This document shows, one piece after another, positions 26,527-27,005 of a stretch of DNA of 27,005 bases. The notes under the pieces were generated by a model that worked only from the letters and a program-made list of their open reading frames with translations, made no database searches and had not been told where the DNA came from. The stretch's first letter is position 1, and every line of letters begins with the position of its first letter. The DNA is from a bacterium (lineage in GTDB: Bacteria; Gemmatimonadota; Gemmatimonadetes; Gemmatimonadales; Gemmatimonadaceae). The DNA lies in contig JAJZRK010000010.1 in assembly GCA_021802745.1 (NCBI GenBank), positions 1-27,005 on the forward strand, read 5' to 3'. Made by a program: the position numbers and the translations under genes.

Positions 26527-26889
26527 ATGCTGGAGCATCTCCTTCCCGAAGCGCTCTTTCCCCGCAAGCTGCCGGCCGCCGCCGAGCGGCGGATGCGGCT
26601 TGCCCAGGCGCGCGCGGATGAGGCCCTGGTGCGCACGCACGTCGAGAACGCCCTGACGTTCGTGGACGCGCTCGCCGAGGAACTCCCGTTCGATCGCGCC
26701 ATTGACACCTATATCCGCGAGATGGCGGTGGCGGAGCCGTTGGCGTCGGTGGTCGTCACCCGCGTGCTCGTGGTGCTCGGCCGCGAACTGCTCCCGGTGC
26801 GGCGCGCCGAGCAGGGCGACGAGCTGCGGCCGCGCCTGCGGTTGAGCGAGGCGTCGGGGGCGAAGCGGGACGAGATTCGGCGCGCCTAG
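26527..26889 (+). CDS. Unknown 120-aa protein downstream of the kinase
   Basis: MLEHLLPEALFPRKLPAAAERRM opens a mostly helical, Arg/Glu/Ala-rich protein without TM segments or signal peptide. A middle segment (DRAIDTYIREMAVAEPLASVVVTRVLVVLGRE) is amphipathic. The codon use resembles the neighbours, and the gene lies 30 bp after the kinase in the same direction, so it is probably real and may be in the same operon. I recognise no family. Confidence 0.6.
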   Translation: MLEHLLPEALFPRKLPAAAERRMRLAQARADEALVRTHVENALTFVDALAEELPFDRAIDTYIREMAVAEPLASVVVTRVLVVLGRELLPVRRAEQGDELRPRLRLSEASGAKRDEIRRA

Positions 26890-26932
26890 CGCTCAGCGCC
26901 GCGCGTCGAGCGCCCAGCGCCGCGCGCCGCAC
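26890..26932. repeat. Short direct repeat in a convergent spacer
   Basis: The motif CAGCGCCGCGCG occurs twice, each time preceded by GCGC-type sequence, in the 45-bp gap between the unknown gene and the convergent gene at the right edge. It may be low-complexity GC drift. Confidence 0.5.
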
Positions 26933-26934
26933 GC

Positions 26935-27005
26935 CTAATTCTTGACCGCTCGCCGTTCCAGCAGCGCCAGCGCAAACATGACTACGACGATGATGGCGCT
27001 GATCA
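26935..27005 (-). CDS. C-terminus of a membrane protein, cut by the window edge
   Basis: A minus-strand frame reads ISAIIVVVMFALALLERR then AVKN and a TAG at 26937-26935. It is one hydrophobic helix followed by a short basic tail, as at the end of a multi-pass membrane protein. Only about 22 codons are visible, so the family cannot be named. Confidence 0.55.
   Translation of the reverse strand, partial: ISAIIVVVMFALALLERRAVKN

Overview
The window is high-GC, gene-dense bacterial chromosome. No rRNA or tRNA gene, CRISPR array or conventional transposase was seen. The mix suggests Gemmatimonadota or a close FCB-group relative: a SprA-type giant outer-membrane protein, an Oar-like TonB-dependent receptor with a carboxypeptidase-regulatory N-terminal domain, LptF/LptG, GTG and TTG starts with few clear Shine-Dalgarno sites, and a membrane-anchored Ser/Thr kinase. 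This placement is inferred from protein families, not from a marker gene.

Layout. Bases 1-3578 (minus) are the N-terminal ~1190 codons of a SprA homologue (type IX secretion translocon), which runs off the left edge. Divergent from it, lptF and lptG (3903-6625) encode the permease pair of the LPS exporter. A 607-bp element follows: a four-helix-bundle (23S-rRNA intervening-sequence family) gene bracketed by inverted arms of 4 x 11 bp. It fills the space between the stop codons of lptG and a convergent TonB-dependent receptor (7232-10438). Next come an APC amino-acid permease, a small two-TM protein overlapping the haem O synthase gene ctaB, a second APC permease, an operon of a V4R-like unknown and an M24 peptidase, and a plus-strand run of a DUF92 protein, a flavin reductase-like protein, an aquaporin and a DUF1707/LiaF-like protein. 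Then follow inorganic pyrophosphatase, a lipoprotein gamma-glutamyltransferase, a STAS protein, acetyl-CoA synthetase, a Ser/Thr kinase, an unknown protein, and the last codons of a membrane protein.

Most genes are housekeeping, envelope or transport functions. The unusual layer is intergenic. At least six spacers hold long inverted repeats whose arms are built from short degenerate tandem units. Four unrelated arm sequences occur: a GACGGTN heptamer, an AGAGAGACAAC 11-mer, a CACGGAG-type repeat, and a GATTGAGGATTGGGAATCCG family with seven arm copies between 13.3 and 25.4 kb. Several have a second stem nested inside, and one encloses about 18 copies of a 13-bp tandem repeat. Only the 11-mer element carries a gene, the four-helix-bundle protein. 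Its plan (long terminal stem plus a ~130-aa four-helix-bundle ORF) matches the intervening sequences known from bacterial 23S rRNA, but here it lies between protein genes. I regard this as the most promising undescribed system in the window: a possible family of intervening-sequence-like or MITE/REPIN-like hairpin elements.
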